DNA of 27,474 nt from DATAMF01 sp964472565 (GTDB taxonomy: Bacteria > Chloroflexota > Anaerolineae > Aggregatilineales > Aggregatilineaceae). The stretch lies in the NCBI GenBank assembly GCA_964472565.1, contig CAYYNB010000075.1:1-27474 (forward strand), written 5' to 3'. Below the pieces are notes generated by a model. It saw nothing but the letters and a program-made list of their open reading frames with translations, made no database searches and was not told the origin of the DNA. This document shows, one piece after another, positions 13,736-22,228 of this stretch. The translations under genes and the position numbers were made by a program. Position 1 is the first letter of the stretch, and every line of letters begins with the position of its first letter.

Positions 13736-15145
13736 ATGAAAAAGTACTGCACCCTTCTACTCACGCTGCTGATCCTGCTCACCGCGATCCGTCCTGCCGC
13801 CCTGCCCGCCCACGCCCAATCCGGCGGTGATATGCAGGTCTGGCTGGTCCGCGATCCCGACGCGAACCTGATCACGATTGAATACCGCGATGTCGCGAGC
13901 AACGTACTGGCCTCCTATGGCATCGCCCTCGAAGGCATGCGCTCCCCTTCCGTTGGCGGATCGCGCCTCTTCGGGTGGGACATGAGCCATATTCCCATTT
14001 TTAACGCCGCGGATAACACCGTGTTTTACTACGAACCCGCTATGCCTCCCGACACCGAGACCCTGTTTCACGGGCTGACCGAAGGGGCCGCGCGGCAGGA
14101 TGGTTTGCAGTTCGCCTACACCATCGCCGCCTTACCCACCGATCTGGCGTCCGCCACCGCCGCTAACACCGTCCATCTGATCACCTTGAACGGCACCGGC
14201 ATCGAAGATAACGTCATCCTCGAAATGCCTTCCGATCAACTCTCTATCGCGTTGGACCCCTTCGGCTGGAGCGCCGACAATACCACCCTGCTGTTCCAGG
14301 ATAAGCCAATGGGTATCGGCGGCTACATTCTATACTGGCAGTGGTCCAACGTCCGCGCCTACCATCTCACCGCCGCCACCTGGACCCCCATCGGTGACAT
14401 CGACGGGTACACCCCGGACCTGACCACGTTCGCCCGCGTCGAACGGGATGACAGCGGCGTAACGGGCCTCACCGTCTTCGATGCGGCGGGTGCATCCCAA
14501 ACCTATCCCCTCCCCATGATCGGGGAAGTTCCCTTTACGGGCGGTGATGCGACCTTCTCGCCCGACACAACCAAAGTCGCCTATCAGGTCGCCCGCAGCA
14601 ATCCCGACCAGGAAAAAATCTGGACTATCGTCGTTGATCGGCTCTCTGGTGTCTCTGTAGTCGCCCTGGTCGATGAAGCCCAGGCCGGATCGCTCGCCTA
14701 CGGCAGCACCATCGGTGGCTGGCTGGATAATAACACCTTCACCGTGAGTTCCGACTGGCAGAGCGGCAGCAGCGCCATCATCGACGCAGCAGCAGGAACT
14801 GTCGTGAGCGAGGCCCCCGGCGAATTTTTGGGCACCGTTCCCGGCATCGCCACCTTTGCGCCGTCCGGTTTTACCCGTGCCCAGTGCCCCGGTGCGCCGC
14901 CCTCGCAGTTGTGGATGGATGTGGAAGGCGGCGTCACGTTCACCAATGGCATCCCTATCAACGTCCGCCAGATGGCAGGCGGTGAGCAAATTGGTACGCA
15001 GCCTGAAGGCGCGACATTTCGCGTCATGGGCGGCCCCATCTGCTGGGATGGTTATGCATGGTGGATCGTTTCATTTGCCGATGGCATGTATGGTGCAGTA
15101 GCCGAAGGCGATTCAAGCGGTTATTTCATCGAGCCGCTGCCCTAA
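13736..15145 (+). CDS. Exported protein with propeller-like body and C-terminal SH3-like domain
   Basis: 469 residues with a signal peptide ending near 'PAHAQS' (residue 28-29). The body repeats Tyr/Trp/Asp-rich strands like a beta-propeller ('HLITLNGTGIEDN', 'KIWTIVVDRLSG'). The last 80 residues form an extracellular SH3b-like domain with 'CPGAPPSQLW', 'INVRQMAGGEQIG' and 'ICWDGYAWWIV', whose two cysteines probably pair. This domain style is familiar from many Chloroflexota secreted proteins and suggests binding to cell wall or other envelope material. CCGGAGG stands 5 nt before ATG. The next start is only 13 nt after the stop, so it leads an operon with the two following genes. No enzymatic motif is seen. 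Confidence 0.82.
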   Translation: MKKYCTLLLTLLILLTAIRPAALPAHAQSGGDMQVWLVRDPDANLITIEYRDVASNVLASYGIALEGMRSPSVGGSRLFGWDMSHIPIFNAADNTVFYYEPAMPPDTETLFHGLTEGAARQDGLQFAYTIAALPTDLASATAANTVHLITLNGTGIEDNVILEMPSDQLSIALDPFGWSADNTTLLFQDKPMGIGGYILYWQWSNVRAYHLTAATWTPIGDIDGYTPDLTTFARVERDDSGVTGLTVFDAAGASQTYPLPMIGEVPFTGGDATFSPDTTKVAYQVARSNPDQEKIWTIVVDRLSGVSVVALVDEAQAGSLAYGSTIGGWLDNNTFTVSSDWQSGSSAIIDAAAGTVVSEAPGEFLGTVPGIATFAPSGFTRAQCPGAPPSQLWMDVEGGVTFTNGIPINVRQMAGGEQIGTQPEGATFRVMGGPICWDGYAWWIVSFADGMYGAVAEGDSSGYFIEPLP

Positions 15146-15158
15146 AGGAGGAAGTCAA

Positions 15159-16577
15159 ATGAGGCTCAAATTATCCGTTCTGTCGATCATCGTCATCCTT
15201 GTGGCGGCGCTCGTTCCTCTGGCGAATGCCGCTCCGCCCACTCAGGGTAATCCCACCCCGACCAAACCCGGCCTGGGCCAGGCGCTGTTCGGGACGCCGC
15301 GATCCCAGTCCACACCCACCGCCACCCCGCCGGAGATGATGAGCACCAGCAGTTCGCTGCCAACGCTCACCGCCGAAGATCTGCATGCCCTCAACCTTCA
15401 AACTGCCGATCTCCCCTCCGGCTATCAGGCCGAGCAGGTTCTCAACGATTATTCGCTGTATGCTGGGGCTGTTAGCCTGAAAGACGGTTATCCCGACCTG
15501 TCTGATCAGCTTGTCAGTATGAGCAAAACGTACGGCTGGGATTGGACCTATGGCCTCTCGTACGACGGCTGCGTTGCGCCGTATGCCAGCATTGGCAGCG
15601 AGATCGCCCAGTTGAAGGGACCGCAGGCCGCCCGCGAACTGATAAACGATTCCCGTGTGCCGGAGGTTTACCAGCAGATCGGTGCGTTATCCTCCGCCGT
15701 CGTATCGATCACGCCGACCACATCCGTTCACGGCTGGCTGATGATATTCGACAACCTGTCGGGCAGTTGTTTTGCCACCGAAACCGACTACAACCTGAAC
15801 TTTGAATATTGGGGTCTGCTCATCACCGTCCAGGCGACGGTGGAAGCCGGAACTGATCCGGCCCAGGTCAACGTGCTGCTGGATCAGTTAGCCCAGGTCA
15901 TCATCAGCCGGGTAAACGCATCCGTCCCGACTCCCTTCGAGCCGACGCCCGCCTTTGTCGTCGCCGCACCGACACCATCTACGCTGCCCATTGTCCAGAA
16001 TCTCCCCGACCCCCAGGCCATCGAAGCGATCATGCCGACCATTGAAGAAGTCGGTCTGCCGCAACCTACCTTTGCGCTCGACACCGACTTGAGCACCATC
16101 TATACCGCGGAAGACATCCCCAATTGGTATGTTGACTGGCCGCAGATGCACGACGCGCTGCAACTGCTCGGGGAACAAACCGGCTTCTTAGGGCAGGTCA
16201 CGCATGTCTGGGATGTCGGTCCCACCTGTACCGATACAGTTGGCTGGTCGCTCGAAGTCGACATCGCCTACTTTGAAACGGAACAGGGTGCGCTTGCCTA
16301 TCTGAACGATACCACCGTCAGCGATCTCTGGCTGGCTTCTGGCTATTACAAAAGTTTTGAACCCACCGATGATGGTGGCCTTCTGGCAACCGCTACGTTC
16401 CCTTACGAAAGCTGCGGCGATGCCCCCTTCTTTGCGAAAACGCTGGTCCATGGCCGTTATATGGTCTCAGCCGCCGTCATCGGCAATCCCGACGCCGATT
16501 CGCAGGAATTGATCAATGCGCTTGATGTCATGGCCGACTATCTGATCCAAAAACTGGATCAGGCGGGTCTTCAATAG
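15159..16577 (+). CDS. Exported protein with duplicated cysteine-pair domain (paralogue A)
   Basis: 472 residues with a cleaved signal peptide (to 'LANAA', residue 24-25) and Pro/Thr-rich linkers, one before and one between two related domains. Domain 1 (about 80-255) has 'YGLSYDGC' and 'GSCFATE'. Domain 2 (about 305-472) has 'GPTCTDTVGWSLEV' and 'YESCGDAP'. Each has one early and one late Cys, a Gly-Trp near the start and an Asn-Asp turn, so the halves look like a duplication. The next gene shows the same four Cys and order. I know no named family. AAAGGAGG with 6 nt spacing precedes ATG. It sits in an operon with an SH3-domain protein, so an envelope or surface role is likely. Confidence 0.82.
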   Translation: MRLKLSVLSIIVILVAALVPLANAAPPTQGNPTPTKPGLGQALFGTPRSQSTPTATPPEMMSTSSSLPTLTAEDLHALNLQTADLPSGYQAEQVLNDYSLYAGAVSLKDGYPDLSDQLVSMSKTYGWDWTYGLSYDGCVAPYASIGSEIAQLKGPQAARELINDSRVPEVYQQIGALSSAVVSITPTTSVHGWLMIFDNLSGSCFATETDYNLNFEYWGLLITVQATVEAGTDPAQVNVLLDQLAQVIISRVNASVPTPFEPTPAFVVAAPTPSTLPIVQNLPDPQAIEAIMPTIEEVGLPQPTFALDTDLSTIYTAEDIPNWYVDWPQMHDALQLLGEQTGFLGQVTHVWDVGPTCTDTVGWSLEVDIAYFETEQGALAYLNDTTVSDLWLASGYYKSFEPTDDGGLLATATFPYESCGDAPFFAKTLVHGRYMVSAAVIGNPDADSQELINALDVMADYLIQKLDQAGLQ

Positions 16578-16606
16578 TTCTCATCGCACATTCTACGAGG
16601 TTGAAG

Positions 16607-18004
16607 ATGTCGAAAGAAGCCTTTATCAATTTCCTTATTCTGATCGTACTGGTAGCCGTCGCGGCTGTCGTCGTCGTCTTTTTTGTGATGCCCGAACTCG
16701 ATAAATCGAAGGACACCACAGCAACCAGCACCGAAACGGCATCCGGCGAACCTCCTGCCCAGGATCTTCCCGCTGTTGCCGCCACCACGCCCATTCCCGA
16801 TGTCGAACTACCGCGCCTCACCGAAGAACAGCTTCGCGCCCTGCTGCCCACCGAAGCCGAATTCCCTGCCGCCTACCAGGGATCGAATGCAACTCAGCCG
16901 ATCACTGAAAACATCAATGAACTGGCCGATGCGTTAGGTGAACAGTATCCCCAGGCCGCCGCCCGCTTCAAAACAATGGCATCGAGTTATGGCTGGACCG
17001 CCCTCTATGGCATGGGCTATGATCTCTGCCGCGCGGGTCGCCCGGTTTCTACCTTAGTGCTCGAAGTCAGCCAACTCACCTCGACGGCGGCGGGCCGCTC
17101 CCTGGTTGATGATCCGGTGCTGCGCGCGTTTTTCGCCGGTCTGTTTTTTGAGATCGACTACGCCGACATCGTTCATGGCTGGTATATCGTCACATCTTCG
17201 CCCATGACCGGCGATTGTTTCGCCGAAGAATACATGACATATATCCTCTTTGAATATGGCGGCCTGCTCTATTGGGTCATTGTGAACACCGATGCCACCG
17301 GAGGATCGGCCCAGGCCCGCACCATCCTTAACGAGTTCATCCCGATCCTGATGAACCGCACCAACACCGCCGCGCCCTCGCCACTGCCCGCCACACCGAT
17401 CCCGGCTGTGCCGCCCGGCATCACTGCCACCACCACGCTGACCGACCTGCCCAACATCATCCCCTCGATCAGTATGTTCGGCCTGGAAGATACCTATATG
17501 CTCAACAGCACCGTGAGCAAAACCTACACGCGGGATGAATTTGTCGCCGCCTACCATACCCTCGGCCTGGATGCGCTGGCCGATGCCATCAACACGGTGG
17601 GCACGCGCCACAACATGATCGGCCAGGAGGTGCGCTACTGGGATACCGGCGACGCCTGCCCCAGTCTCACCGGGATCGCTATCGAAATGGATCTGATGTT
17701 ATTCAACACCCCCGATGGTGCGCGCGGCTATATGAACGACACCGAACTGCAAGCCGCGTGGCGCGATACGGGCATGATTACCGAATACATTCCAATGGGA
17801 GACGAGATGCTGGTGCATGGCAGCATGTCGAATCATCACTGTGGCGCAGTAAAAATCACCGAAAAAATCGTTCCTTATGAACGCCTGTTGATCACCGTCG
17901 CCCTCACTTCCTATCCCGAAGTAGACGACGCCCAACTGTTAGAAATCGTGGATGCCTTCGTAACCGGAGCCATCGCCCAGATGCACATGCTCACCCTGCA
18001 ATAG
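16607..18004 (+). CDS. Membrane-anchored paralogue of the preceding exported protein (paralogue B)
   Basis: 465 residues. Residues 5-28 (FINFLILIVLVAVAAVVVVF core) form an N-terminal signal anchor without an obvious cut site, unlike the cleaved signal of paralogue A. After a Thr/Pro linker two domains follow. They have the four matching cysteines in 'YDLCRAG', 'GDCFAEE', 'GDACPSLTG' and 'HHCGAV', and shared words such as 'FEYGGLLYW' versus 'FEYWGLLIT' and 'VHGW'. ATG 16607-16609 is chosen because GAGG lies 6 nt upstream; TTG at 16601 overlaps that site's spacer. Only 29 nt separate it from the previous gene. Same operon, diverged sequence, function unknown. Confidence 0.82.
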   Translation: MSKEAFINFLILIVLVAVAAVVVVFFVMPELDKSKDTTATSTETASGEPPAQDLPAVAATTPIPDVELPRLTEEQLRALLPTEAEFPAAYQGSNATQPITENINELADALGEQYPQAAARFKTMASSYGWTALYGMGYDLCRAGRPVSTLVLEVSQLTSTAAGRSLVDDPVLRAFFAGLFFEIDYADIVHGWYIVTSSPMTGDCFAEEYMTYILFEYGGLLYWVIVNTDATGGSAQARTILNEFIPILMNRTNTAAPSPLPATPIPAVPPGITATTTLTDLPNIIPSISMFGLEDTYMLNSTVSKTYTRDEFVAAYHTLGLDALADAINTVGTRHNMIGQEVRYWDTGDACPSLTGIAIEMDLMLFNTPDGARGYMNDTELQAAWRDTGMITEYIPMGDEMLVHGSMSNHHCGAVKITEKIVPYERLLITVALTSYPEVDDAQLLEIVDAFVTGAIAQMHMLTLQ

Positions 18005-18025
18005 CCGGGGTATCAACAACTGGTG

Positions 18026-18047
18026 GGGCGTATCGCGCGATACGCCC
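18026..18047. repeat. Perfect palindromic repeat between convergent genes, copy 5
   Basis: Arms GGGCGTATCGC (18026-18036) and GCGATACGCCC (18037-18047) make a perfect 22-bp palindrome, followed by TGTTTT. It may act as a bidirectional terminator between the exported-protein operon and the DUF255 gene. Confidence 0.8.
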
Positions 18048-18075
18048 TGTTTTCGGCGAACCGAGAGGGATAGAA

Positions 18076-20190
18076 TCACCCCTCATCCAGCGCCTCATCC
18101 TCGCCCTCATCCAATTCCAGATCAAGTGTGGGTTTCGCAGCCAATAAAGCGACCAACTCTTCCGCCGCTGTCACCGGAGTCCGGCACACGAAGTTTTCAC
18201 ACACATACGCCGTCGCCCGTCCATCGCGCAGCGTCCGCGTCCGCAGCAGCGCCGGGTTCACCATCGGATCGGGCGTATGCGGTGACAGCGCGACCAGCGC
18301 CAGCGGGCGGTATTTCGTGCGTACCACATCCAGCATCGCCGCCATGCCCTCCTCCTGCGGATCCCCCACCAGTGCAATCTCCACAGGTCGCCGCAGGTAA
18401 AAATCACCTCCGACCACCGCCTGCCCAAATGACTTCGTATATTCACCCAAACCCGCGCCCACGTCCCGGTACAATCCGAGCGCCGCATCCTCGAAGCGTG
18501 TTTCCCCACTGAACCCTGTCAGCCGCAGCAAGTTATACGCCATCACCGCATTTCCCGATGGTGACGCGTTATCCTGCACATTGCGCGGGCGCACGATCAG
18601 CGGGTCGTGATCATCGCTCGTATCATAGAATCCCCCGTCTTCCGCCACAAAATGCGCCAGCACCACATCCGCCAGCCGAATCGCCTCGTTATACCAACGT
18701 GCCTCGAACGTGGTCATATACAGTTCGAGCAGCCCATCAATCACTGTGGCGTAATCTTCCAGATACCCGTTGAGCTTGCTCACACCATCCTTATGCGTGC
18801 GCCACAGCCGTCCCCCGCCGTTCGACAACTCGCGCAGCAGAAAATCCGCATTATCCACCGCCGCCTGCCGGTATTCCTCCCGATCCAGAATCCGCGCCGC
18901 CTCCGCAAATGCAGCTAGCATCATGCCGTTCCACGCCGTCAGAATTTTTTCATCCCGCCCCGGCGCGACCCGATCCTTACGCAGTGTATACAGCACCGTT
19001 TTCGCCGCCGCCAGTTCATCCTTCATCTCTTCGACGGACATGCCGTGTCGGATCGCCACTCCTCCGAGCATATCCGCCACCTGCAGAATAATTTTGCTCT
19101 CGAAATTCCCCCCCGGTGGCACCCCCCAATACGCCAGCACTGCATCCGGCTTATTCACCACCCCATCCAGCACCCGCCGCAGTTCGGCGTCGGTCCATAC
19201 GTAAAATTTGCCCTCCACACCCTCCGAATCGGCATCCTGTGTGCTGTAGAATCCGCCGCCGGGAGCCGTCATTTCGCGCATCACATAATCCAGTGTCTCT
19301 TCCGCGATCTCGCGCATAAACGGCTCGCGTGTAATCTGCCACGCATGCAGATACACCCGTGCGAGTTGGGCGTTGTCATACAGCATCTTCTCGAAATGCG
19401 GCACCAGCCATTTTTCGTCCACGCTGTAACGGTGGAAGCCGCCACCTAACTGATCGTACATCCCACCCTGCACCATCTTTTTGAGCGCCAGCATCGTCAC
19501 TTGCAGCGCCGCATCGTTCCCCGTGCCCGCGTGATACCGCAGCAAAAATTCCAGGTTCACCGGGTTCGGGAATTTCGGTTTGCCGCGCGTCAGCCCACCA
19601 TACACCGGGTCCGCCCGCAGGATCAGATTCTGCGCCGCCATGTCCAGCATATCTTCTGAAAACTGGTCTGTCGCCGCTTGAACAAACAGCGTCCGCCCCA
19701 AATCCGCCGACATCGCCTTAGCGGTTTGATCCAACTCCGCGCGCCGCGTCCGGTAGGCTTCGACTACGGCTTCCATCACCTGCCGGAAACTCGGAATCCC
19801 GTAGCGCGGCTCCGGCGGATAATACGTCCCCGCGTGAAATGGGTGGCCTTCCGGTGTCAGGAAAACCGTCATCGGCCACCCGCCCTGCCCCCGATTAAAC
19901 AGCAGGGTCGCCTGCATATAAATATCATCCACATCCGGGCGCTCTTCGCGATCCACTTTGATATTGATAAAGTTCTGATTCATGTATGCCGCTGTCGCGT
20001 GATTCTCAAAACTTTCGTGCGCCATCACGTGGCACCAATGACATGACGAATAGCCGATGCTCAACAGGATCGGCTTATCCTGTGCTTTTGCTGCGTCGAG
20101 CGCTTCCGCGCCCCAGGGATACCACTCAACAGGATTATCCTTGTGTTGTACCAGATATGGGCTGGTTTCAAACTGCAACCGGTTCGCCAT
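18076..20190 (-). CDS. Thioredoxin-fold DUF255 protein (YyaL/SSP411 family)
   Basis: 704 residues, the normal size for this family. The N-terminal thioredoxin-like domain (about 1-165) begins 'FETSPYLVQHKDNPVEWYPW' and carries the redox motif Cys50-His-Trp-Cys53 in SSCHWCHVM. The rest is an (alpha/alpha) barrel like that of sugar epimerases or glycosidases, with 'KFPNPVNLEFLLRYH', 'GGGFYSTQDADSEG' and 'TAWNGMMLAAFAEAA'. No leader is seen, so it is cytoplasmic. The family is widespread but its reaction is not settled. AAAGGAA stands about 9 nt before ATG. It ends with an acidic tail (EGEDEALDEG). It converges with the exported-protein operon and diverges from the L,D-transpeptidase. Confidence 0.92.
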   Translation of the reverse strand: MANRLQFETSPYLVQHKDNPVEWYPWGAEALDAAKAQDKPILLSIGYSSCHWCHVMAHESFENHATAAYMNQNFINIKVDREERPDVDDIYMQATLLFNRGQGGWPMTVFLTPEGHPFHAGTYYPPEPRYGIPSFRQVMEAVVEAYRTRRAELDQTAKAMSADLGRTLFVQAATDQFSEDMLDMAAQNLILRADPVYGGLTRGKPKFPNPVNLEFLLRYHAGTGNDAALQVTMLALKKMVQGGMYDQLGGGFHRYSVDEKWLVPHFEKMLYDNAQLARVYLHAWQITREPFMREIAEETLDYVMREMTAPGGGFYSTQDADSEGVEGKFYVWTDAELRRVLDGVVNKPDAVLAYWGVPPGGNFESKIILQVADMLGGVAIRHGMSVEEMKDELAAAKTVLYTLRKDRVAPGRDEKILTAWNGMMLAAFAEAARILDREEYRQAAVDNADFLLRELSNGGGRLWRTHKDGVSKLNGYLEDYATVIDGLLELYMTTFEARWYNEAIRLADVVLAHFVAEDGGFYDTSDDHDPLIVRPRNVQDNASPSGNAVMAYNLLRLTGFSGETRFEDAALGLYRDVGAGLGEYTKSFGQAVVGGDFYLRRPVEIALVGDPQEEGMAAMLDVVRTKYRPLALVALSPHTPDPMVNPALLRTRTLRDGRATAYVCENFVCRTPVTAAEELVALLAAKPTLDLELDEGEDEALDEG

Positions 20191-20236
20191 TTATAACATT
20201 CCTTTACACTGTGCCCCTGCTCCCTTTCACCGCTAG

Positions 20237-20242
20237 ATTATA
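20237..20242 (-). promoter_or_regulatory. Possible -10 element of the DUF255 gene
   Basis: TATAAT on the minus strand about 47 nt before the start. No good -35 is found at the expected distance. Confidence 0.35.
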
Positions 20243-20296
20243 GGCCCGCCCCTTTTTCGCCGCACAGCACACGCTTAGAATACGCTCAGGAGGCGC

Positions 20297-20328
20297 TTGC
20301 CTGTCGGTACAAAAAGTTGGTATATGAT
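20297..20328 (+). promoter_or_regulatory. Possible promoter of the L,D-transpeptidase
   Basis: TTGCCT (20297-20302) and TATATG (20321-20326) are 18 nt apart, overlapping TATGAT (20323-20328). A short leader with AAGGAG follows. Confidence 0.4.
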
Positions 20329-20350
20329 TACGGGCAAGGAGAACAAGACT

Positions 20351-21376
20351 ATGAAAAAACATCTACTGCTCATCGTCATCATCATATCCACCTTTGTGAT
20401 CAGCCGTCCGGCGGGTGCCGCCCCCGTCAGTTGGCAGGGTCATCCCAGTTGTGCCGGGATTTCATTGGAACAACTCAGCACCCCGGACTGTGACGCCCTC
20501 ATGGCCTCGCGGCCCACTCCCAATGTAACCCGAATCCCCATTGATTTTGGCGTCGTATCCGGCGTCTCACTCATCCGTTTTAATCAATCCGAAGTGCCCG
20601 TCTACGACAAGCCCGGTGGCACCCAGGTTGATACCATGACCACTGGCTACACTTATGTGAATGTCTTGCAGGTCCAGGACGATTGGGCCGAGGTTCGCCC
20701 CGGTCAGTGGGTCAGCCTTTCAATTGCCCGCTGGGCGCAGCCTTCCAGTTTTTCCGGCGTGCTGATCAATGGCCTCGATATGCCTTTCGCCTGGGTGCTC
20801 TGGCCCCACTGTGCCACCGATTCCCCGGCTGGCATGCGTCAATGCGAAGGGAACGGTCAACTTCAGCGCTACCAGTTGGTCAACATCTACGCCACGATCA
20901 ATGTGCGTGGCTGGAACTGGCACCTGATCGGCCCCGGCATCTGGACCAACCAGCAAAATCTGAGCATCGTTTATCCCACCGCCCCCATCAGCGTAGCCGG
21001 GCGTTGGGCCGCCGTCAACACCTTCGAACAGAACGTCGTCGCCTACGATAGCGGCACGCCCCGCATGGCGACTCTGGTATCCTCTGGTCTGGACGAAGAA
21101 CGCTGGAAAACTAACAACGGCACCTTCACCGTCCGTCTGAAAGTCGAAAACGGCCCCATGAGTGGTCAGGAAGGCACCGAAGACTTCTATGCCCTCGATC
21201 AGGTGCCTTATGCCATCTATTTTAATGGCCTTGAAAGTCTGCATGGCACTTATTGGCACGACAGCTTCGGCTACCGTCACAGTCACGGCTGCGTCAATCT
21301 GACCATCAGCGACTCCAAGTGGCTCTACGAGAACTGGCTGGTCGAAGGGTCTACCGTTCACGTCTACGGTGATTAG
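20351..21376 (+). CDS. Exported L,D-transpeptidase (YkuD family) with SH3-like region
   Basis: Predicted to form 3-3 peptidoglycan cross-links or attach proteins to the wall. 341 residues with a signal peptide cut near 'PAGAAP' (residue 23-24). Residues about 60-115 ('VPVYDKPGGTQVDTMTTG', 'WAEVRPGQWVS') look like an SH3-type wall-binding unit. The C-terminal YkuD domain has His298 in HGTYWHD and the catalytic Cys314 in RHSHGCVNL, both intact. ATG 20351 is preferred over 20297, because AAGGAG lies about 9 nt upstream and the signal peptide starts there. A strong terminator follows 27 nt after the stop. The nearby lytic transglycosylase gene is consistent with wall remodelling but belongs to another transcript. 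Confidence 0.93.
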   Translation: MKKHLLLIVIIISTFVISRPAGAAPVSWQGHPSCAGISLEQLSTPDCDALMASRPTPNVTRIPIDFGVVSGVSLIRFNQSEVPVYDKPGGTQVDTMTTGYTYVNVLQVQDDWAEVRPGQWVSLSIARWAQPSSFSGVLINGLDMPFAWVLWPHCATDSPAGMRQCEGNGQLQRYQLVNIYATINVRGWNWHLIGPGIWTNQQNLSIVYPTAPISVAGRWAAVNTFEQNVVAYDSGTPRMATLVSSGLDEERWKTNNGTFTVRLKVENGPMSGQEGTEDFYALDQVPYAIYFNGLESLHGTYWHDSFGYRHSHGCVNLTISDSKWLYENWLVEGSTVHVYGD

Positions 21377-21402
21377 CCGGTTTGATTCACGAAAGAAGTC
21401 AG

Positions 21403-21437
21403 GATGTGACCCCCTGTTGGAGTCACATCTTTATTTT
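21403..21437 (+). terminator. Rho-independent terminator of the L,D-transpeptidase
   Basis: GATGTGAC (21403-21410) pairs with GTCACATC (21422-21429) across an 11-nt loop and is followed by TTTATTTTA. Confidence 0.85.
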
Positions 21438-21459
21438 AATGGGATTTTGAGTTGGGTTT

Positions 21460-21489
21460 TATGACTGTTTGATCTCGAAACGCTATACT
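21460..21489 (+). promoter_or_regulatory. Probable promoter of the small RNA
   Basis: TATACT (21484-21489) is a good -10. The upstream box TATGAC (21460-21465) is a partial match, 18 nt away. It lies after one terminator and before another, in a gene-free stretch. Confidence 0.45.
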
Positions 21490-21495
21490 AAGAAT

Positions 21496-21667
21496 CAAAC
21501 AGGGGAAGTACTCACCAACAAACATCGTAGTGTGTGCGCCGAGTGGGGTTTTCATCTAGCGGTTATCCAGGGGGCTGGGAGCGTTTCCAACTCACACTAT
21601 TATTAGCATACGCTGCGATACCCATATTTAAAGTGCCGGGGTTCAGGGGTGACCCGGCACTTTTTTT
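21496..21667 (+). ncRNA. Candidate structured small RNA of about 170 nt
   Basis: A stretch of about 370 nt between the L,D-transpeptidase and OsmC genes holds no credible coding frame. It contains a promoter-like site and, 140 nt later, a strong terminator, so a discrete transcript is likely. Pairings seen by eye are ATCG (21524-21527) with CGAT (21616-21619), TAGTGTG (21528-21534) with CACACTA (21593-21599), GAGTGG (21541-21546) with CCAACTC (21587-21593, one bulge), and a CCAG/CTGG hairpin (21567-21578). This makes a long irregular rod with an internal loop. That shape and length recall 6S RNA, but no conserved motif was verified. SRP RNA and tmRNA signatures are absent. The 5' end is approximate. 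Confidence 0.5.
21631..21667 (+). terminator. Strong terminator ending the small RNA
   Basis: AAGTGCCGGG (21631-21640) pairs with CCCGGCACTT (21653-21662) across a 12-nt loop, with a run of seven T at 21661-21667. It precedes the OsmC gene by 80 nt. Confidence 0.92.
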
Positions 21668-21747
21668 CCTCTTCCACACGTGTGCGCAAGCCTTCACGAC
21701 ATTGCTACAATCTAATTGTATCTACACGCACAAAGGGAGAAATTACT

Positions 21748-22170
21748 ATGCCTGTACGTCATGCGGAAGCTGTGTGGGAAGGCCCGTTTCGTGAAGGGAA
21801 AGGCACAATGCAGTTCGGCGGCTTTAGCGGCCCGTTCAACGCCGGATCGCGCTTCGAAGACGCCCAGGGCAGCAACCCTGAAGAACTAATTGGCGCAGCG
21901 CTTGCGGGTTGTTTTTCGATGGCCTTCAGCGTTGGTTTAGGACGCGCTGGTTTTTCGCCGGAACGCATTCATACCACAGCCCATGTTCATATTGAAAAAG
22001 TCGGTGAAGGTTTTACAATCACTCGCATTGAATTAAATAACGAGTCGCGTGTTCCGGGTATCGACCAGACCCAGTTCCAGGAAATCGCCAACGCCACCAA
22101 GAGCGGCTGTCCCGTCTCGCGTGCACTGGCTGGCACCGAGATTATCCTCAACGCCAAACTATCCAACTAA
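21748..22170 (+). CDS. OsmC-family peroxiredoxin (organic hydroperoxide defence)
   Basis: Cytoplasmic thiol peroxidase of 140 residues. The two conserved cysteines are present: Cys55 in LAGCFSMAFS, at the start of the central helix, and Cys121 in KSGCPVSRAL. The N-terminal 'AEAVWEGPFREGKGTM' and the 'GSNPEELIGAALAGCF' segment are typical of the OsmC subgroup rather than Ohr. It should reduce organic hydroperoxides. AGGGAG 8 nt before ATG fixes the start; longer frames read into the RNA and terminator region. It ends before a bidirectional hairpin and converges with the small STAS-like gene. A TACAAT at 21706-21711 may be its -10 element. Confidence 0.93.
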   Translation: MPVRHAEAVWEGPFREGKGTMQFGGFSGPFNAGSRFEDAQGSNPEELIGAALAGCFSMAFSVGLGRAGFSPERIHTTAHVHIEKVGEGFTITRIELNNESRVPGIDQTQFQEIANATKSGCPVSRALAGTEIILNAKLSN

Positions 22171-22186
22171 GACGCCCACCGCTCCC

Positions 22187-22214
22187 TTCCCCCTCCAACC
22201 CAGTTGAGGGGGAA
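22187..22214. terminator. Hairpin between convergent genes
   Basis: TTCCCCCTC (22187-22195) pairs with GAGGGGGAA (22206-22214) across a 10-nt loop. It lies between the stops of OsmC and the small minus-strand gene. T-rich ends are weak on both sides. Confidence 0.6.
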
Positions 22215-22228
22215 GCTCACTTTTCACT

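Noticed and set aside
21534..21794. Short coding frame in the RNA region
   Set aside because: It would cross the terminator and overlap the OsmC start in another frame, and it lacks a ribosome site.
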